Origin: Rhizobium oryziradicis
GTDB taxonomy: Bacteria > Pseudomonadota > Alphaproteobacteria > Rhizobiales > Rhizobiaceae
Length of the DNA: 64,000 bases
Assembly (NCBI RefSeq): GCF_001939045.1
Contig: NZ_MKIM01000028.1
Span: forward strand, 124,001-188,000
Direction of reading: 5' to 3'
In this document: piece by piece, positions 47,825 through 58,225 of the stretch
How the letters are laid out: every line of letters begins with the position of its first letter
Position numbering within the stretch: position 1 is the first letter of the stretch
Program-made: the position numbers and the translations under genes
The notes under the pieces: generated by a model
The model's database searches: none
Told to the model about the DNA's origin: nothing
The model's input: only the letters and a program-made list of their open reading frames with translations

Positions 47825-49963
47825 ATGGCAGTTCTACTGGGCGTAATTCTATGTGGTTTGGTGTCTGTGGCCTATGCGGTCTGGGCAACGCAGTCTGTGT
47901 TGGCCGCTGATCAGGGCACGCCGCGCATGCAGGAAATTGCGGGTTATATCCGCGAGGGCGCAAAGGCCTATCTGGCGCGTCAATATCTTAACATTGCCGC
48001 CGTTGGTGCCGTGGTGTTTGTCTTGACGTGGTGGCTGTTGTCCGGTGAAGCGGCAATCGGCTTTCTGATCGGTGCTGTTCTATCGGGTGTTGCGGGCTTT
48101 ATCGGCATGCATGTTTCTGTGCGGGCCAATGTGCGCACAGCTCAAGCCTGCGCCCAAAGCCTCTCAGCCGGAATGGACATTGCGTTCAAATCGGGTGCAA
48201 TCACCGGCATGCTCGTGGCAGGCCTCGCCCTTCTGGGGGTTTCGCTTTATTATTTTGTTCTCACCATTGGCCTTGGCCATACCAGCGGCTCACGCGAGGT
48301 GATTGATGCGCTGGTGGCTTTGGGCTTCGGTGCTTCGCTGATTTCGATTTTTGCCCGGCTTGGCGGCGGCATTTTCACCAAGGGTGCAGACGTTGGCGGC
48401 GATCTGGTCGGCAAGGTTGAAGCCGGTATCCCGGAGGATGATCCGCGCAACCCGGCCACCATTGCCGATAACGTCGGCGACAATGTTGGCGATTGTGCTG
48501 GCATGGCAGCCGACCTGTTTGAAACCTACGCCGTCTCGGTGGTTGCCACCATGGTGCTGGCGGCAATTTTCTTTGCAGGAAGCGCTGTGCTGGAAAGCGC
48601 CATGGTTTATCCTCTGGCCATTTGCGGCACCTGCATTCTCACATCGATTGTCGGCACATTCTTCGTCAAACTCGGCACCAATGGCTCAATTATGGGTGCA
48701 CTCTACAAAGGTCTGATTGTCACCGGGCTATTGTCGATCGTCGGCCTTGCTGTCGCAACCCAGCTCACCATTGGCTGGGGAGAGATCGGCACTGTGGCCG
48801 GAATGGCAATTAAAGGTGTCAATCTGTTTATCTGCGGCATTCTCGGTCTGGTGGTCACGGCGCTGATTGTGGTGATTACCGAATATTACACCGGCACCAA
48901 CAAGCGCCCGGTCAATTCTATCGCCCAGGCATCGGTTACCGGCCACGGCACCAATGTCATCCAGGGTCTGGCGGTTTCCTTAGAGTCAACCGCGCTGCCT
49001 GCGCTGGTCATCGTCGGTGGCATTATCAGCACCTATCAATTGGCGGGCCTGTTTGGCACGGCCATCGCGGTGACCACCATGATCGGCCTGGCTGGTATGA
49101 TTGTAGCGCTCGACGCTTTTGGCCCCGTCACCGACAATGCCGGAGGCATTGCCGAAATGTCTCATCTGCCGCCAGAGGTGCGCAAATCCACCGATGCGCT
49201 GGACGCGGTGGGCAATACCACCAAAGCCGTCACCAAGGGCTATGCCATTGGCTCTGCCGGTCTTGGCGCGCTGGTGCTGTTTGCGGCCTATTCCAATGAT
49301 CTGCAATTTTTTGCCGCCAATGGCGACAAATATCCGTATTTTGCAGGCATTGGCGATATTTCCTTCAGCCTGTCCAATCCGTATGTGGTTGCCGGATTGA
49401 TTTTCGGCGGCTTGATTCCCTATCTGTTTGGCGGCATTGCCATGACGGCGGTTGGCCGCGCGGCAGGCTCGATTGTTGAAGAGGTGCGCCGCCAGTTTCG
49501 CGAGAAGCCCGGCATTATGGCGGGCACCGACAAGCCGGATTATGGTCGCGCTGTCGATATTCTCACCAAGGCCGCCATTCGCGAAATGGTCATTCCATCG
49601 CTTTTGCCGGTTCTGGCCCCGCTGGTGGTCTATTTCGGCGTGCTGCTGGTGTCTGGCTCCAAGGCATCGGCCTTTGCAGCCCTTGGCGCGTCCTTGCTGG
49701 GCGTGATCGTCAACGGCTTGTTTGTAGCCATCTCCATGACGTCCGGCGGCGGTGCGTGGGACAATGCCAAAAAGAGCTTTGAGGATGGCTTTGTTGATAA
49801 GGATGGCACGCGCCACATGAAAGGCTCGGAAGCCCATAAGGCCTCGGTCACCGGCGATACTGTTGGTGATCCTTATAAGGACACTGCCGGTCCTGCGGTT
49901 AATCCGGCCATCAAGATCACCAATATTGTCGCCTTGCTGTTGCTGGCTGTACTTGCAGGCTGA
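47825..49963 (+). CDS. hppA: K+-independent H+-translocating pyrophosphatase
   Basis: A 712-residue membrane proton pump driven by pyrophosphate hydrolysis, with 16 helices. The pyrophosphate-binding segment [11 protein letters not shown] and [19 protein letters not shown] are intact. Lys467 in [10 protein letters not shown] takes the place of the Ala found in K+-dependent enzymes, so this is the K+-insensitive class. Starts with [11 protein letters not shown]. The rho-independent terminator is at 50003. Confidence 0.95.
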   Translation: MAVLLGVILCGLVSVAYAVWATQSVLAADQGTPRMQEIAGYIREGAKAYLARQYLNIAAVGAVVFVLTWWLLSGEAAIGFLIGAVLSGVAGFIGMHVSVRANVRTAQACAQSLSAGMDIAFKSGAITGMLVAGLALLGVSLYYFVLTIGLGHTSGSREVIDALVALGFGASLISIFARLGGGIFTKGADVGGDLVGKVEAGIPEDDPRNPATIADNVGDNVGDCAGMAADLFETYAVSVVATMVLAAIFFAGSAVLESAMVYPLAICGTCILTSIVGTFFVKLGTNGSIMGALYKGLIVTGLLSIVGLAVATQLTIGWGEIGTVAGMAIKGVNLFICGILGLVVTALIVVITEYYTGTNKRPVNSIAQASVTGHGTNVIQGLAVSLESTALPALVIVGGIISTYQLAGLFGTAIAVTTMIGLAGMIVALDAFGPVTDNAGGIAEMSHLPPEVRKSTDALDAVGNTTKAVTKGYAIGSAGLGALVLFAAYSNDLQFFAANGDKYPYFAGIGDISFSLSNPYVVAGLIFGGLIPYLFGGIAMTAVGRAAGSIVEEVRRQFREKPGIMAGTDKPDYGRAVDILTKAAIREMVIPSLLPVLAPLVVYFGVLLVSGSKASAFAALGASLLGVIVNGLFVAISMTSGGGAWDNAKKSFEDGFVDKDGTRHMKGSEAHKASVTGDTVGDPYKDTAGPAVNPAIKITNIVALLLLAVLAG

Positions 49964-49989
49964 GTTGGCAGGCTGAACTGGCAGGCTGA
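49955..49989. repeat. Three tandem copies of a 13-bp unit at the hppA stop
   Basis: GCAGGCTGA recurs at 49955, 49968 and 49981, exactly 13 bp apart with varying 4-base filler. The first copy contains the hppA stop codon TGA; the others provide extra in-frame or out-of-frame TGAs beyond it. Confidence 0.85.
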
Positions 49990-50002
49990 TCTCGACAATA
50001 AA

Positions 50003-50035
50003 AAACCCGCGGTCGATAACCGCGGGTTTCTTTTT
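50003..50035. terminator. Bidirectional terminator between hppA and bamE
   Basis: AAACCCGCGGT (50003-50013), loop CGATA, ACCGCGGGTTT (50019-50029) then TCTTTTT. A perfect 11-bp stem, flanked by A and T tracts, between convergent hppA and bamE. Confidence 0.92.
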
Positions 50036-50050
50036 GTTGCTTGTGAAAGC

Positions 50051-50560
50051 TTATTGCATACCCAGCAAGTTCTTCATGCTGTTGGCACCGCCGCCGCCGC
50101 CAGACAGAATCTGCTGCAGGAAGGTCATGTCTCTGCCGCCGGTTGGCGTGGTGCTGGACACCATGTCGAAGACCTTGCCATCCTTGAGCGTGTAATTGGC
50201 GCGCCGTGTGACAACGCCGTCCTTGCTGAAATAAATGGCCAGAACCTGCTGTGACACAATCTGCTGCTTCATGAAGGCAACAGGACGCTTGCGGGTCTGG
50301 GAGATGTAATAGAACACCTCGCCGTCAAAGGTCGCCGTGGTCGATGGCGTGCCGAGGCTGAGCAGCACCTGCTCGCGGCTGGAGCCAACCGGCACCAGCT
50401 CAAGCGCCTGCGGGTCAACAATGTAACCGTTGTGATAGATTTCGCTCGTTTGGCAGCCGGAAAGCCCAGCCGTTGCGATCAGCAGGGTTATCGCAGCCAT
50501 GCCCACGGTTTTAACGTGCGGCTGGAAATACCGTCTCTTCAATGATGCGTCTCCCATCAT
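50051..50560 (-). CDS. bamE: BamE/OmlA outer-membrane assembly lipoprotein
   Basis: A 169-residue lipoprotein. A hydrophobic signal ends in a lipobox LSGC (Cys near residue 36), followed by the BamE/SmpA domain (YHNGYIVDPQALELVPVGSSREQVLLSLGTPS). It is part of the BAM complex that folds outer-membrane proteins. The exact start is uncertain: ATG 50560/50557 give a normal signal peptide, while the ATG at 50623 would add 21 N-terminal residues. Confidence 0.85.
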   Translation of the reverse strand: MMGDASLKRRYFQPHVKTVGMAAITLLIATAGLSGCQTSEIYHNGYIVDPQALELVPVGSSREQVLLSLGTPSTTATFDGEVFYYISQTRKRPVAFMKQQIVSQQVLAIYFSKDGVVTRRANYTLKDGKVFDMVSSTTPTGGRDMTFLQQILSGGGGGANSMKNLLGMQ

Positions 50561-50842
50561 GCTCTCTTGTGCCCGCTCTCTCTTGTGCCCGCGTGTGTGC
50601 TGAAGCCGTTGAGTGTTGCCCATATCATTGTGTCCTTTCCGGGGAAACCGCAAAGGCAACTTGCAATGATATGCTTTGTCCAAATAATATCACGTTTTAC
50701 GACCGCTCGCCCGGCCTGCATTCAAGGCGGGCTCAGCAAGCGGCATTGCAATTCACCACTGCTTCGGTAAACCAGCTTGCGTCATCATGCAACATCGGCC
50801 AGGCGGTTGCGCCCCTGCCAAACCAGTAAAGTAGGCTTTGTC

Positions 50843-51391
50843 ATGATTTTTGACTTGTTCAAGACCAGAAAGAACAACCGTCAGATTGTCGATCGGCAAT
50901 ATGCCCTTCTGACGCAGGCCGCGCGCTTACCCCAATTCTACCTGTCGCTGGACGTGCCCGATACGGTGATGGGACGGTTTGAGATGCTGTCTCTGGTGAT
51001 GATTCTCTATCTGCGACGCACCACGAAATCGCAAACCAGTGGGCAGGAAGTCGCGCAGGAAATCATCGATGCCTTTTTTCAGGATATCGACCATTCCATT
51101 CGGGAGCTTGGCATCGGGGATCAATCTGTGCCCAAGCGCATGAAAAAACTGGCAGGAATGTTCTATGGCCGGCTGGAAGCCTATGGTCAGGCTCTGGATC
51201 AAAAAGACGACCAAGGGCTTGCAGCCGCGCTGAAACGCAATATACACCCCGAAACTGCCGATGCAGCCGATATGATCGAGCTGGCCCGTTGGGCTTTGCT
51301 GACCGAGACGGAGCTGATAAACACGCCGGAAGACGTGGTTGTTACCGGATCTGTTGTGCTGCTTTCTCCAGAAGAACAGGGTCAACAATGA
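50843..51391 (+). CDS. Ubiquinol-cytochrome c reductase chaperone (CBP3 family)
   Basis: A 182-residue protein of the CBP3/UQCC family. The core segment is FYLSLDVPDTVMGRFEMLSLVMILYLRR. In mitochondria CBP3 assists cytochrome b maturation; in alphaproteobacteria the role is inferred. Start at ATG 50843. It overlaps the following DUF177 gene by 4 bp, a conserved pairing in rhizobia. Confidence 0.9.
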   Translation: MIFDLFKTRKNNRQIVDRQYALLTQAARLPQFYLSLDVPDTVMGRFEMLSLVMILYLRRTTKSQTSGQEVAQEIIDAFFQDIDHSIRELGIGDQSVPKRMKKLAGMFYGRLEAYGQALDQKDDQGLAAALKRNIHPETADAADMIELARWALLTETELINTPEDVVVTGSVVLLSPEEQGQQ

Positions 51392-51951
51392 AATTGCAGG
51401 GTTTGGGCGATATGGACAATCCTTTTTCCTATAGCGTCAAGGTGGGGAACATCTCCGCCAACGCGGTGCGGGTGCATTTAGAAGCCAATGAGGCCGAGCT
51501 CAAGGGGCTGGCCAAGCTGTGGAATGTGCTGAATGTGCGCTTTCTCAAGGCGGATTTGCAGATTTCACGCTGGAAAAAAGATGGCGTGCGCATCAAGGGC
51601 TCTGTTGAGGGTGAGCTCAGCCAAGCCTGCGTGGTGACGCTTGAGCCGGTTCTGTGCAAGATAAATGAACAACTTGAGCAGGTCTATGTGCCGGAAGGCT
51701 CCAAGCTGGCCCGTTTGATGCTGGATGGCCATGGCGAAATGGTGGTTGACCCTGAAGGCCCGGATCTGCCGGAGCCTTTCACAGGCGATACCATTGATGC
51801 CGGGGCCTTGGTCACCGAGTTTGCGGCGATGGCAATTGAGCCTTATCCCAGAAAGCCAGGCATTGAATTTTCCGGACATGTTGAGGATTCGGGAGCCGAA
51901 ATCATTCGCCCGTCACCTTTTGCTGCTTTAAAAGACTGGAAAAAAGATTAG
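51388..51951 (+). CDS. DUF177/YceD-family protein
   Basis: A 187-residue YceD-like (DUF177) protein. GSVEGELSQACVVTLEPVL around residue 70 and the acidic C-terminal half are family features; the usual Cys pair is partly present. DUF177 proteins are often next to rpmF and plsX and are linked to 23S rRNA accumulation in plants and bacteria. The ATG overlaps the CBP3 stop; plsX follows after 206 bp. Confidence 0.88.
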   Translation: MKLQGLGDMDNPFSYSVKVGNISANAVRVHLEANEAELKGLAKLWNVLNVRFLKADLQISRWKKDGVRIKGSVEGELSQACVVTLEPVLCKINEQLEQVYVPEGSKLARLMLDGHGEMVVDPEGPDLPEPFTGDTIDAGALVTEFAAMAIEPYPRKPGIEFSGHVEDSGAEIIRPSPFAALKDWKKD

Positions 51952-52157
51952 ATCGGTGTGTGTGGGAGGCCGTTTTTCTCGTTAAAAAACGCAATAAACC
52001 AACAAACTACTCAGCTGATGCATGGATCGGGTCGCGCCCGGTCCTTCAGACTGTGAACAACACCTTCGAAGTTTAACACAAATATGTTGTGTGCCGGGTC
52101 AAAAACAGTATTTTGGCCAAAATTTCGCCAGGTGGTGAAAAGAAGGGATAAAGACGC

Positions 52158-53204
52158 GTGGTCAAGATTTCTCTCGATGTCATGGGGGGCGATTTCGGTC
52201 CTGAAGTTGTCATTCCAGGGGCAGCGAAGGCGCTGGAGCGCCATCCAGAGATTACGTTCGTGCTGTTTGGCCAGCGCGACAAGTGCGAAGCTTTGCTTGC
52301 AAACTATCCTAAGCTCAAGGAAAAGTCGGTTTTTCATGAGTGCGACGTTGCCATTGGTATGGATGAAAAGCCAAGCCAGGCGCTGCGCCGTGGCCGCAAC
52401 GTATCCACCATGTGGCGCTCCATTGCTGCTGTGAAAACGGGGGATGCCGATGTGGCAGTGTCTGCTGGCAACACGGGCGCGCTGATGGCTATGGCCAAGT
52501 TTTGCCTGCGCATGATGCCCAATGTCGAGCGGCCTGCCATTGCCGGCATCTGGCCAACCCTGAAAGGGGAAAGCATTGTGCTCGACATTGGCGCGACCAT
52601 TGGTGCCGATGCCAAGCAATTGCTGGATTTTGCCGTCATGGGCGGTGCCATGGCGCGCGCACTGTTTGAGATTGAGCGCCCGACCATTGGCTTGCTCAAT
52701 GTTGGCGTTGAAGAAATCAAGGGCCAGGAAGACGTGCGTGAAGCAGGACGCCTGCTGCGCGAAGCCAATATTGACAGTTTGAACTATTACGGTTTTGTCG
52801 AGGGCGATGATCTGGGCAAGGGCACGGTGGATGTTGTGGTGACCGAAGGCTTCACCGGCAATATCGCGCTCAAAGCCGCTGAAGGCACAGCCAAGCAGAT
52901 TGCCGCATATTTGCGCGCGGCGATGTCGCGCAGTTTGCTGTCGCGCATCGGTTATATTTTCGCCAAAGGTGCCTTTGATGCGCTGCGCGAGAAAATGGAT
53001 CCCCGCAAGGTCAATGGCGGCGTGTTTCTCGGATTAAATGGCATTGTCATAAAAAGTCATGGCGGAACGGATGCCGAAGGGTTTGCAGCAGCCATCGAGG
53101 TTGGTTACGACATGGTGCGCAATGGCCTGACGCAGAAGATCGAAAACGACTTGAAACTTTATCACGCTCTTTTGCCGTCCAGTGCGGGACCGGAAGCAGC
53201 GTGA
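52158..53204 (+). CDS. plsX: Phosphate acyltransferase PlsX
   Basis: A 348-residue PlsX that makes acyl-phosphate from acyl-ACP for phosphatidic acid synthesis. N-terminal [32 protein letters not shown] and [13 protein letters not shown] are diagnostic. It starts at GTG 52158 with AGGGA about 11 nt before. fabH follows in 19 bp, the common plsX-fabH operon. Confidence 0.96.
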   Translation: MVKISLDVMGGDFGPEVVIPGAAKALERHPEITFVLFGQRDKCEALLANYPKLKEKSVFHECDVAIGMDEKPSQALRRGRNVSTMWRSIAAVKTGDADVAVSAGNTGALMAMAKFCLRMMPNVERPAIAGIWPTLKGESIVLDIGATIGADAKQLLDFAVMGGAMARALFEIERPTIGLLNVGVEEIKGQEDVREAGRLLREANIDSLNYYGFVEGDDLGKGTVDVVVTEGFTGNIALKAAEGTAKQIAAYLRAAMSRSLLSRIGYIFAKGAFDALREKMDPRKVNGGVFLGLNGIVIKSHGGTDAEGFAAAIEVGYDMVRNGLTQKIENDLKLYHALLPSSAGPEAA

Positions 53205-53223
53205 CGAACAGGATATACAGAAA

Positions 53224-54195
53224 ATGATTCGTTCAGTTGTTCGCGGTGTTGGGGCTTCTCTTCCCAAGCGAGTGTTAAGTAACCGCGAGATGGAAACCAT
53301 CGTTGATACAACCGACGAATGGATTGTTCAGCGTACAGGTATCGAGCAGCGTTATATTGCGGGTGAAGGTGAAACCACGGCATCGCTGGGTGCGGAGGCC
53401 GCCGAGGCTGCGCTGAAGGCGGCGGGTCTGACTGCGGCCGATATTGATGTGATCATCTGTGCGACCTCGACGCCGGACAACACCTTTCCCGCAACGGCTG
53501 TGAACATCCAGAACCGCTTGGGCATGAGCCATGGCTTTGCCTTTGATGTGCAGGCGGTGTGCAGCGGCTTTGTCTATGCCGTGACCACGGCAGATGCCTA
53601 TATTCGGGGCGGTCTGGCCAAACGCGTGCTGGTGATTGGCGCTGAAACATTTTCGCGCATTCTCGATTGGACAGACCGCACCACCTGCGTTTTGTTTGGC
53701 GATGGCGCAGGTGCTATGATTCTGGAAGCGGCAGAAGGCGAGGGGACAACAGCCGATCGTGGCGTGTTGACCGCGCATTTGCGCTCCGATGGTGCACATC
53801 GTGAAAAGCTCTATGTTGATGGCGGTCCTTCCACCTCGGGCACTGTTGGCCAATTGCGCATGGAAGGCCGCGAGGTTTTCAAGCATGCCGTGGGCATGAT
53901 TACCGATGTGATCGAGCAATCGTTTGAAGCATCCCACATGACAGCGGCTGATATTGATTGGCTGGTGCCCCATCAGGCAAACCGCCGAATCATTGATGGT
54001 TCGGCCAAAAAACTTGGCATTCCGCTGGAAAAAGTTGTGGTGACCGTTCAAAATCACGGCAATACATCTGCGGCCTCCATTCCACTGGCGCTGTCTGTTG
54101 CTGTGGCTGATGGGCGTATCAAAAAGGGCGATGTCGTGCTTTTGGAAGCCATGGGCGGCGGCTTTACCTGGGGTGCGGTGCTGCTGCGCTGGTAG
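53224..54195 (+). CDS. fabH: 3-oxoacyl-ACP synthase III
   Basis: A 323-residue FabH (KAS III) that starts fatty-acid synthesis from acetyl-CoA and malonyl-ACP. The Cys-His-Asn triad is Cys113 (AVCSGF), the His in VPHQAN and the Asn in QNHGNTSAA. It is coupled to plsX; the start codon used is ATG 53224. Confidence 0.97.
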   Translation: MIRSVVRGVGASLPKRVLSNREMETIVDTTDEWIVQRTGIEQRYIAGEGETTASLGAEAAEAALKAAGLTAADIDVIICATSTPDNTFPATAVNIQNRLGMSHGFAFDVQAVCSGFVYAVTTADAYIRGGLAKRVLVIGAETFSRILDWTDRTTCVLFGDGAGAMILEAAEGEGTTADRGVLTAHLRSDGAHREKLYVDGGPSTSGTVGQLRMEGREVFKHAVGMITDVIEQSFEASHMTAADIDWLVPHQANRRIIDGSAKKLGIPLEKVVVTVQNHGNTSAASIPLALSVAVADGRIKKGDVVLLEAMGGGFTWGAVLLRW

Positions 54196-54292
54196 TGCCG
54201 CAAAAACAAGTTGTTAACGGCGCTTGACCGATCGAGATTGGATCAATACTCTCTCGCTTCAACGGTATTAATGGATAAACGGACGGGATGCT

Positions 54293-54631
54293 ATGACGGG
54301 CAAAACTGTGACGCGGGCGGATTTGGCTGAGTCGGTTTTCCGCAAGGTTGGTCTTTCTCGCACTGAATCTGCGGAACTGGTCGAAACGGTTATCGACGAG
54401 ATCTGCAATGCGATTGTGCGCGGCGAGATGGTCAAACTCTCATCTTTTGCCACCTTTCAGGTGCGCGCGAAAAATGAGCGTATTGGCCGCAACCCCAAGA
54501 CCGGCGAGGAGGTTCCTATTTCCCCTCGCAAGGTTATGACCTTCAAGGCGTCGAATGTGTTGAAGCAGCGTATTCTTCGCTCGCATCTGGCCAGAAAATC
54601 CAAGCAGAAGCCCGCCAATCCTGCTCACTGA
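54293..54631 (+). CDS. ihfA: Integration host factor alpha subunit
   Basis: A 112-residue HU/IHF-family DNA-bending protein. The DNA-binding arm is visible as [19 protein letters not shown]. The position after fabH and before a MerR-type gene is the standard context for ihfA in alphaproteobacteria. It bends DNA and acts in transcription and recombination. Confidence 0.95.
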   Translation: MTGKTVTRADLAESVFRKVGLSRTESAELVETVIDEICNAIVRGEMVKLSSFATFQVRAKNERIGRNPKTGEEVPISPRKVMTFKASNVLKQRILRSHLARKSKQKPANPAH

Positions 54632-54761
54632 ATTTTGCCAAAACGCATTATGGATAGTGCCTGACGTTGGTTCAAAAGCGGTTGAATTTGGTGTGTGAAG
54701 CACCCACCGCTTGATCCTCAGCAGGCAAGTCATTCCAATTCGACATGATGGAGCCACCGCA

Positions 54762-55292
54762 TTGGATAAGAGCCCTGACGCCTTCCGCACAATCAGCGAA
54801 GTGGCGGATGATCTTGATCTGCCGCAGCATGTGCTTCGTTTTTGGGAAACACGTTTTCCGCAGATAAAGCCTTTGAAGCGCGGCGGTGGACGACGGTATT
54901 ATCGGCCCGATGATGTGGAATTGCTCAAGGGCATTCGCCATCTGCTTTATGACCATGGCTACACCATCAAGGGTGTGCAGAAACTTCTGAAAACCAATGG
55001 TAACAAGTTTGTTGTCGCAGTTGCCTCGGGCGATCTGGCAACCATGGAAGCGCTGGTGGCTGCAGGCCAGACCATCAGCGATGAGCCGTCTCTGGGGCTT
55101 GACGATGACCAGATGGTGGGCCAGGTAAAGCCGCGCCCGACAAGCCGGTTTTTCGGTTTTGGCGGTGGCGACGATGGCGCTCCGGAGATTTCCCTCGGCA
55201 AAGGGTCGATCAACAAAGAAGACAGGGCCCTGTTGCAGGAAACCCTGTTTGATCTTCTCGAATGCAAACGATTGCTGGATCAGGTGCGCTAA
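54762..55292 (+). CDS. MerR-family transcriptional regulator
   Basis: A 176-residue regulator with an N-terminal MerR helix-turn-helix ([41 protein letters not shown]) followed by a non-cysteine C-terminal part with a short coiled coil. It has no metal-ligand Cys pattern. It begins with TTG at 54762, preceded by GGAG 8 nt away; no in-frame ATG fits. The gene is next to ihfA in rhizobia; its targets are unknown. Confidence 0.88.
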   Translation: MDKSPDAFRTISEVADDLDLPQHVLRFWETRFPQIKPLKRGGGRRYYRPDDVELLKGIRHLLYDHGYTIKGVQKLLKTNGNKFVVAVASGDLATMEALVAAGQTISDEPSLGLDDDQMVGQVKPRPTSRFFGFGGGDDGAPEISLGKGSINKEDRALLQETLFDLLECKRLLDQVR

Positions 55293-55349
55293 CTTCGTCA
55301 GCGCCGTGAGCCTTCCTTCTTTCCACACAGATGCCGGAGTCGATTGAGA

Positions 55350-55595
55350 TCACACCCCGATCTCAATCTTGTCTCGACGTGCGGCAACAAGCAACGCTCG
55401 TCTGGCGTAGGCAGCTGAGCGTTTACCCTCCAGCGCATCCGCACAGGCACTGAGTGCTTTGCGAAATGACGTGCTGGAAAAATCGGGCCATCGATCCGCA
55501 AGAAACCAGGCGGCCTCCCGAATCGATCCGATAACGTGGTGGGAACCCTCGATAACGAGGGAAATGGGTCGTTCAAATTGTCTGTCTACTGGCAT
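55350..55595 (-). CDS. DUF982-domain small protein
   Basis: An 81-residue protein of the DUF982 type common in Rhizobiaceae. The conserved stretch ERPISLVI and the AAWFLADRWP motif are visible. Function unknown. ATG 55595 is preceded by GGAG. It converges with the MerR gene. Confidence 0.82.
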   Translation of the reverse strand: MPVDRQFERPISLVIEGSHHVIGSIREAAWFLADRWPDFSSTSFRKALSACADALEGKRSAAYARRALLVAARRDKIEIGV

Positions 55596-55930
55596 GTTTT
55601 TTCTCCGCCCTTCAGAACGCGGATAGCAGCCATAGGTTCCCCGGCAGATGGTTAAATTTTACGCTTATTTTTGTATTTCACGACGTGTCACCCAAATTCA
55701 AATTATCGCGCTAATATATGCCTTTACCAGCAAGGCCCGCACAATTGCCGAGGCTTTCGGAAGTGCACGAAAAGCGGGGGCGATAGGGTTGGTTCGGTGC
55801 ACAGCTTACCCATCGTGTGGGCGATCATCAACCTTCTGTTCAAAGCCGTATTTTTTTGGAAGAAGGTGCAATTTTAGGCTTGCGCGCGAAGGGTAAAGAC
55901 TCTAAGTCAACCTTGCTCTTAGGAGCGGGT
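55596..55930. other. Non-coding gap upstream of tRNA-Pro
   Basis: A 335-bp gap between the DUF982 start and tRNA-Pro. It must hold the tRNA promoter and the DUF982 promoter. I see no convincing ORF, palindrome or repeat. Confidence 0.55.
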
Positions 55931-56007
<77 letters not shown>

Positions 56008-56112
56008 TTTAAAAAATCCTCCAGAAATTTGGATTATAGTCCGCACCGACACTTGTGTTCGTGTTGCGCAATTTATTTTTCGTTTCAATTCCGTTTTATG
56101 TGCAGGTTAAAA

Positions 56113-56850
56113 ATGGACGAGCGTTCTGCATCAAGCCTCGCCATGGCGCAAACAAAAGCGCGGGATGCGGTAAAAACGGCGTCTGATGTCATTTCTGCCC
56201 TGAAAGCGCTCTGCGAGATTTATCAGGTTGAGCACGCGACCTACCATGTGATGCAAAACACAGTGTCGGCGGTCGATTCCCCCTTTGTCCGAACAACCTA
56301 TCCTGCGGAATGGGTGGGGCATTACCTGACGAAAAACTACGTGAACATTGATCCCGTGGTTTTGAAGGTCATGGACAGTCATCGTCCGTTTGATTGGGGC
56401 GATCTGGAATGGACAGGTGCCGGGCTCGATATGCTGCGGGATGCCAGGACATTTGGCGTTGGCGAGTTCGGCTATAGCATTCCGCTGACCGATGATGGGA
56501 AGGGAAGGGCCGTGCTGTCGTTCAATACCTGTGCAACACCATCCGCCTGGGCCGCTCTGGTCGAAGCTCACGCTGCGGCGTGGCGCGACATTGCTGTTGC
56601 CATTCATCACCTTGCAAAGGCAGAGCAAAATAGCTTTGTTGACGATATGCGCCCGCTTGCCCGTCGTGAAAGAGAGTGCCTTGCTCTGGCGGCGCAAGGC
56701 AAGAGCCACAAGGAAATATCGCTCATTTTGAGCATCTCGGATTATACGGCGCGTGGGCATTTAACGTCGGCGCGATTGAAACTGAAATGCCGCAACACCG
56801 TGCACGCGGTTGCCAAAGCAACCAAGTTGAGAATCATCGATCCTGTTTAA
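56113..56850 (+). CDS. LuxR-family regulator with autoinducer-binding domain (LuxR solo candidate)
   Basis: A 245-residue quorum-type regulator: an autoinducer-binding domain (about 25-165) and a C-terminal LuxR helix-turn-helix (about 180-240; RRERECLALAAQGKSHKEIS). Ligand-pocket residues conserved in TraR/LasR are visible: Trp67, Tyr71, Asp80, Pro81 and Trp95. No luxI-type synthase lies in this window, so it could respond to acyl-HSL made elsewhere. ATG 56113 with AGG 8 nt before is chosen; ATG 56098 is also in frame. It lies just downstream of a tRNA gene. Confidence 0.9.
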   Translation: MDERSASSLAMAQTKARDAVKTASDVISALKALCEIYQVEHATYHVMQNTVSAVDSPFVRTTYPAEWVGHYLTKNYVNIDPVVLKVMDSHRPFDWGDLEWTGAGLDMLRDARTFGVGEFGYSIPLTDDGKGRAVLSFNTCATPSAWAALVEAHAAAWRDIAVAIHHLAKAEQNSFVDDMRPLARRERECLALAAQGKSHKEISLILSISDYTARGHLTSARLKLKCRNTVHAVAKATKLRIIDPV

Positions 56851-56978
56851 TCACGCCTGATAATTTGAAGCTGTTGACATGTTTATTTCTCCTTCAAAAA
56901 CAATCAAATATTAGGCCGCGTGTGCAAGAATGGCGTTTGCGTGGTCGAACAGTCTCGCTAATGCGGCAGGTTTGCCCT

Positions 56979-57002
56979 ATATTCGCTGCAGTGCAGCAAT
57001 AT
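56979..57002. promoter_or_regulatory. Near-perfect dyad upstream of the esterase gene
   Basis: ATATT, C, GCTGC, AGT centre, GCAGC, AATAT: 10 bp of paired sequence on each side with one bulged base, 77 bp before the esterase ATG. It resembles an operator for a dimeric regulator; the LuxR-type protein upstream is the nearest candidate, but no lux-box consensus is evident. Confidence 0.45.
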
Positions 57003-57078
57003 AAAATTCTGCTTGTCGATAGCGACAAACAATAGTGGCCTTGCGAATCAGGTGCACGCCGTCAGGAAGGCAATAAAA

Positions 57079-58095
57079 ATGCGAATGAATGTCTCTGAGT
57101 CTGTGGCAGCGTTGATCCGAAAACAAAGAGATTTTCAAAAAGTGCTGGGAAATCTGGTTGATCATCTCGACGCTCCTGCGTCACCTCAAGAAGATGAAGC
57201 ACCAGTTGGTGCCGTTTTGAACGAGGTGGTCGGTTTTGGCAGCAATCCCGGCTCATTGCGCATGTTGGAATATATTCCACCACGGTTGAAGCCCGGCGCG
57301 CCGCTTGTTGTGGTGTTGCATGGATGCGGTCAAAGTGCTGAGGAGTTTGATTGCGGTAGCGGCTGGAGCAGCTTGGCCCGCAAGTTTGGGTTTGCCTTGC
57401 TTTATCCGGAGCAGAACAGCTCAAACAATTCTCACGGTTGTTTCAATTGGTTCCGTCCAAGCTCGATTGCGCGTGACAGGGGGGAAGTTGGTTCTGTTCA
57501 GCAGATGATGGCCTCAATGGTTGAGCGGCATGATCTGGATGCACAGGCCATATACATCATGGGCCTTTCCGCAGGCGGCGCTTTAACGGCGGCGCTTTTG
57601 GCGGCCCATCCGGAGGATTTTCGCGCCGGTGCAATTGTTGCAGGTTTGCCTTTTGGTGCTGCGCGAGACGCTATGAATGCATTTAGCGCCATGAGCAATG
57701 GCGTGGTGAAGACAGCCGATGAATGGGCCGCGCTGGTGCAGCAGGCGGCTCCCGAGAATGATGTTTGGCCGCGCATTTCCATCTGGCATGGCAGCGATGA
57801 TCAGGTTGTGAACATCAAGAACGCCGATGCTTTGCGAGTGCAATGGCTGGCGGTGCATGGCCTGTCGGAAGAGAATGCAAAGACGGAGAAATTTGGCAAA
57901 GTCACGGGTCAGGTATGGCACGATGACAAGGGCGCGATCAAAGTGGAATTTGTCGTGCTGGATGATCTCGACCACGGCGTGCCGATTTTGCCGGGGCAGG
58001 GACAGGAGATGCCATTTATGCTGGCGTCCAACATTCATTTGCCACAGGTTCTGGTGGAACGCTGGGGACTTTCTTCGGCAAAACAGAAAATTTGA
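57079..58095 (+). CDS. PHB-depolymerase-family esterase
   Basis: A 338-residue alpha/beta hydrolase of the esterase/PHB-depolymerase family. The oxyanion segment HGCGQ is at 81-85, the nucleophile is Ser164 in GLSAGG, and later Asp (HGSDDQVV) and His (LDDLDHGVP) complete the triad. There is no signal peptide, so it is probably intracellular; the substrate may be short polyhydroxybutyrate or another ester. ATG 57079 is preceded by AGGAAGG at about 10 nt; ATG 57085 is also possible. Confidence 0.88.
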   Translation: MRMNVSESVAALIRKQRDFQKVLGNLVDHLDAPASPQEDEAPVGAVLNEVVGFGSNPGSLRMLEYIPPRLKPGAPLVVVLHGCGQSAEEFDCGSGWSSLARKFGFALLYPEQNSSNNSHGCFNWFRPSSIARDRGEVGSVQQMMASMVERHDLDAQAIYIMGLSAGGALTAALLAAHPEDFRAGAIVAGLPFGAARDAMNAFSAMSNGVVKTADEWAALVQQAAPENDVWPRISIWHGSDDQVVNIKNADALRVQWLAVHGLSEENAKTEKFGKVTGQVWHDDKGAIKVEFVVLDDLDHGVPILPGQGQEMPFMLASNIHLPQVLVERWGLSSAKQKI

Positions 58096-58157
58096 GTTTT
58101 TATTGTCCGTGAGCAGATTGTTCTGCTTCCCGGATAAATGATCATTAACAGATCAAA

Positions 58158-58192
58158 ACAAAGCCGCGCGTTTGATAAACGCGCGGCTTTGT
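58158..58192. terminator. Terminator after the esterase gene
   Basis: ACAAAGCCGCGCGTTT pairs with AAACGCGCGGCTTTGT around a short GAT loop: a strong 15-16-bp stem followed by TTGTTC. It lies 63 bp past the stop, between the esterase and the 49-residue gene on the other strand, and may serve both. Confidence 0.88.
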
Positions 58193-58225
58193 TGTTCATG
58201 CGGATTGTATGGGCCTACAGCTTTG

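Noticed and set aside
50561..50590. Direct repeat GCTCTCTTGTGCCC / GCTCTCTCTTGTGCCC upstream of bamE
   Set aside because: Two adjacent imperfect copies only, with no regulatory meaning evident; probably chance or slippage in the leader.
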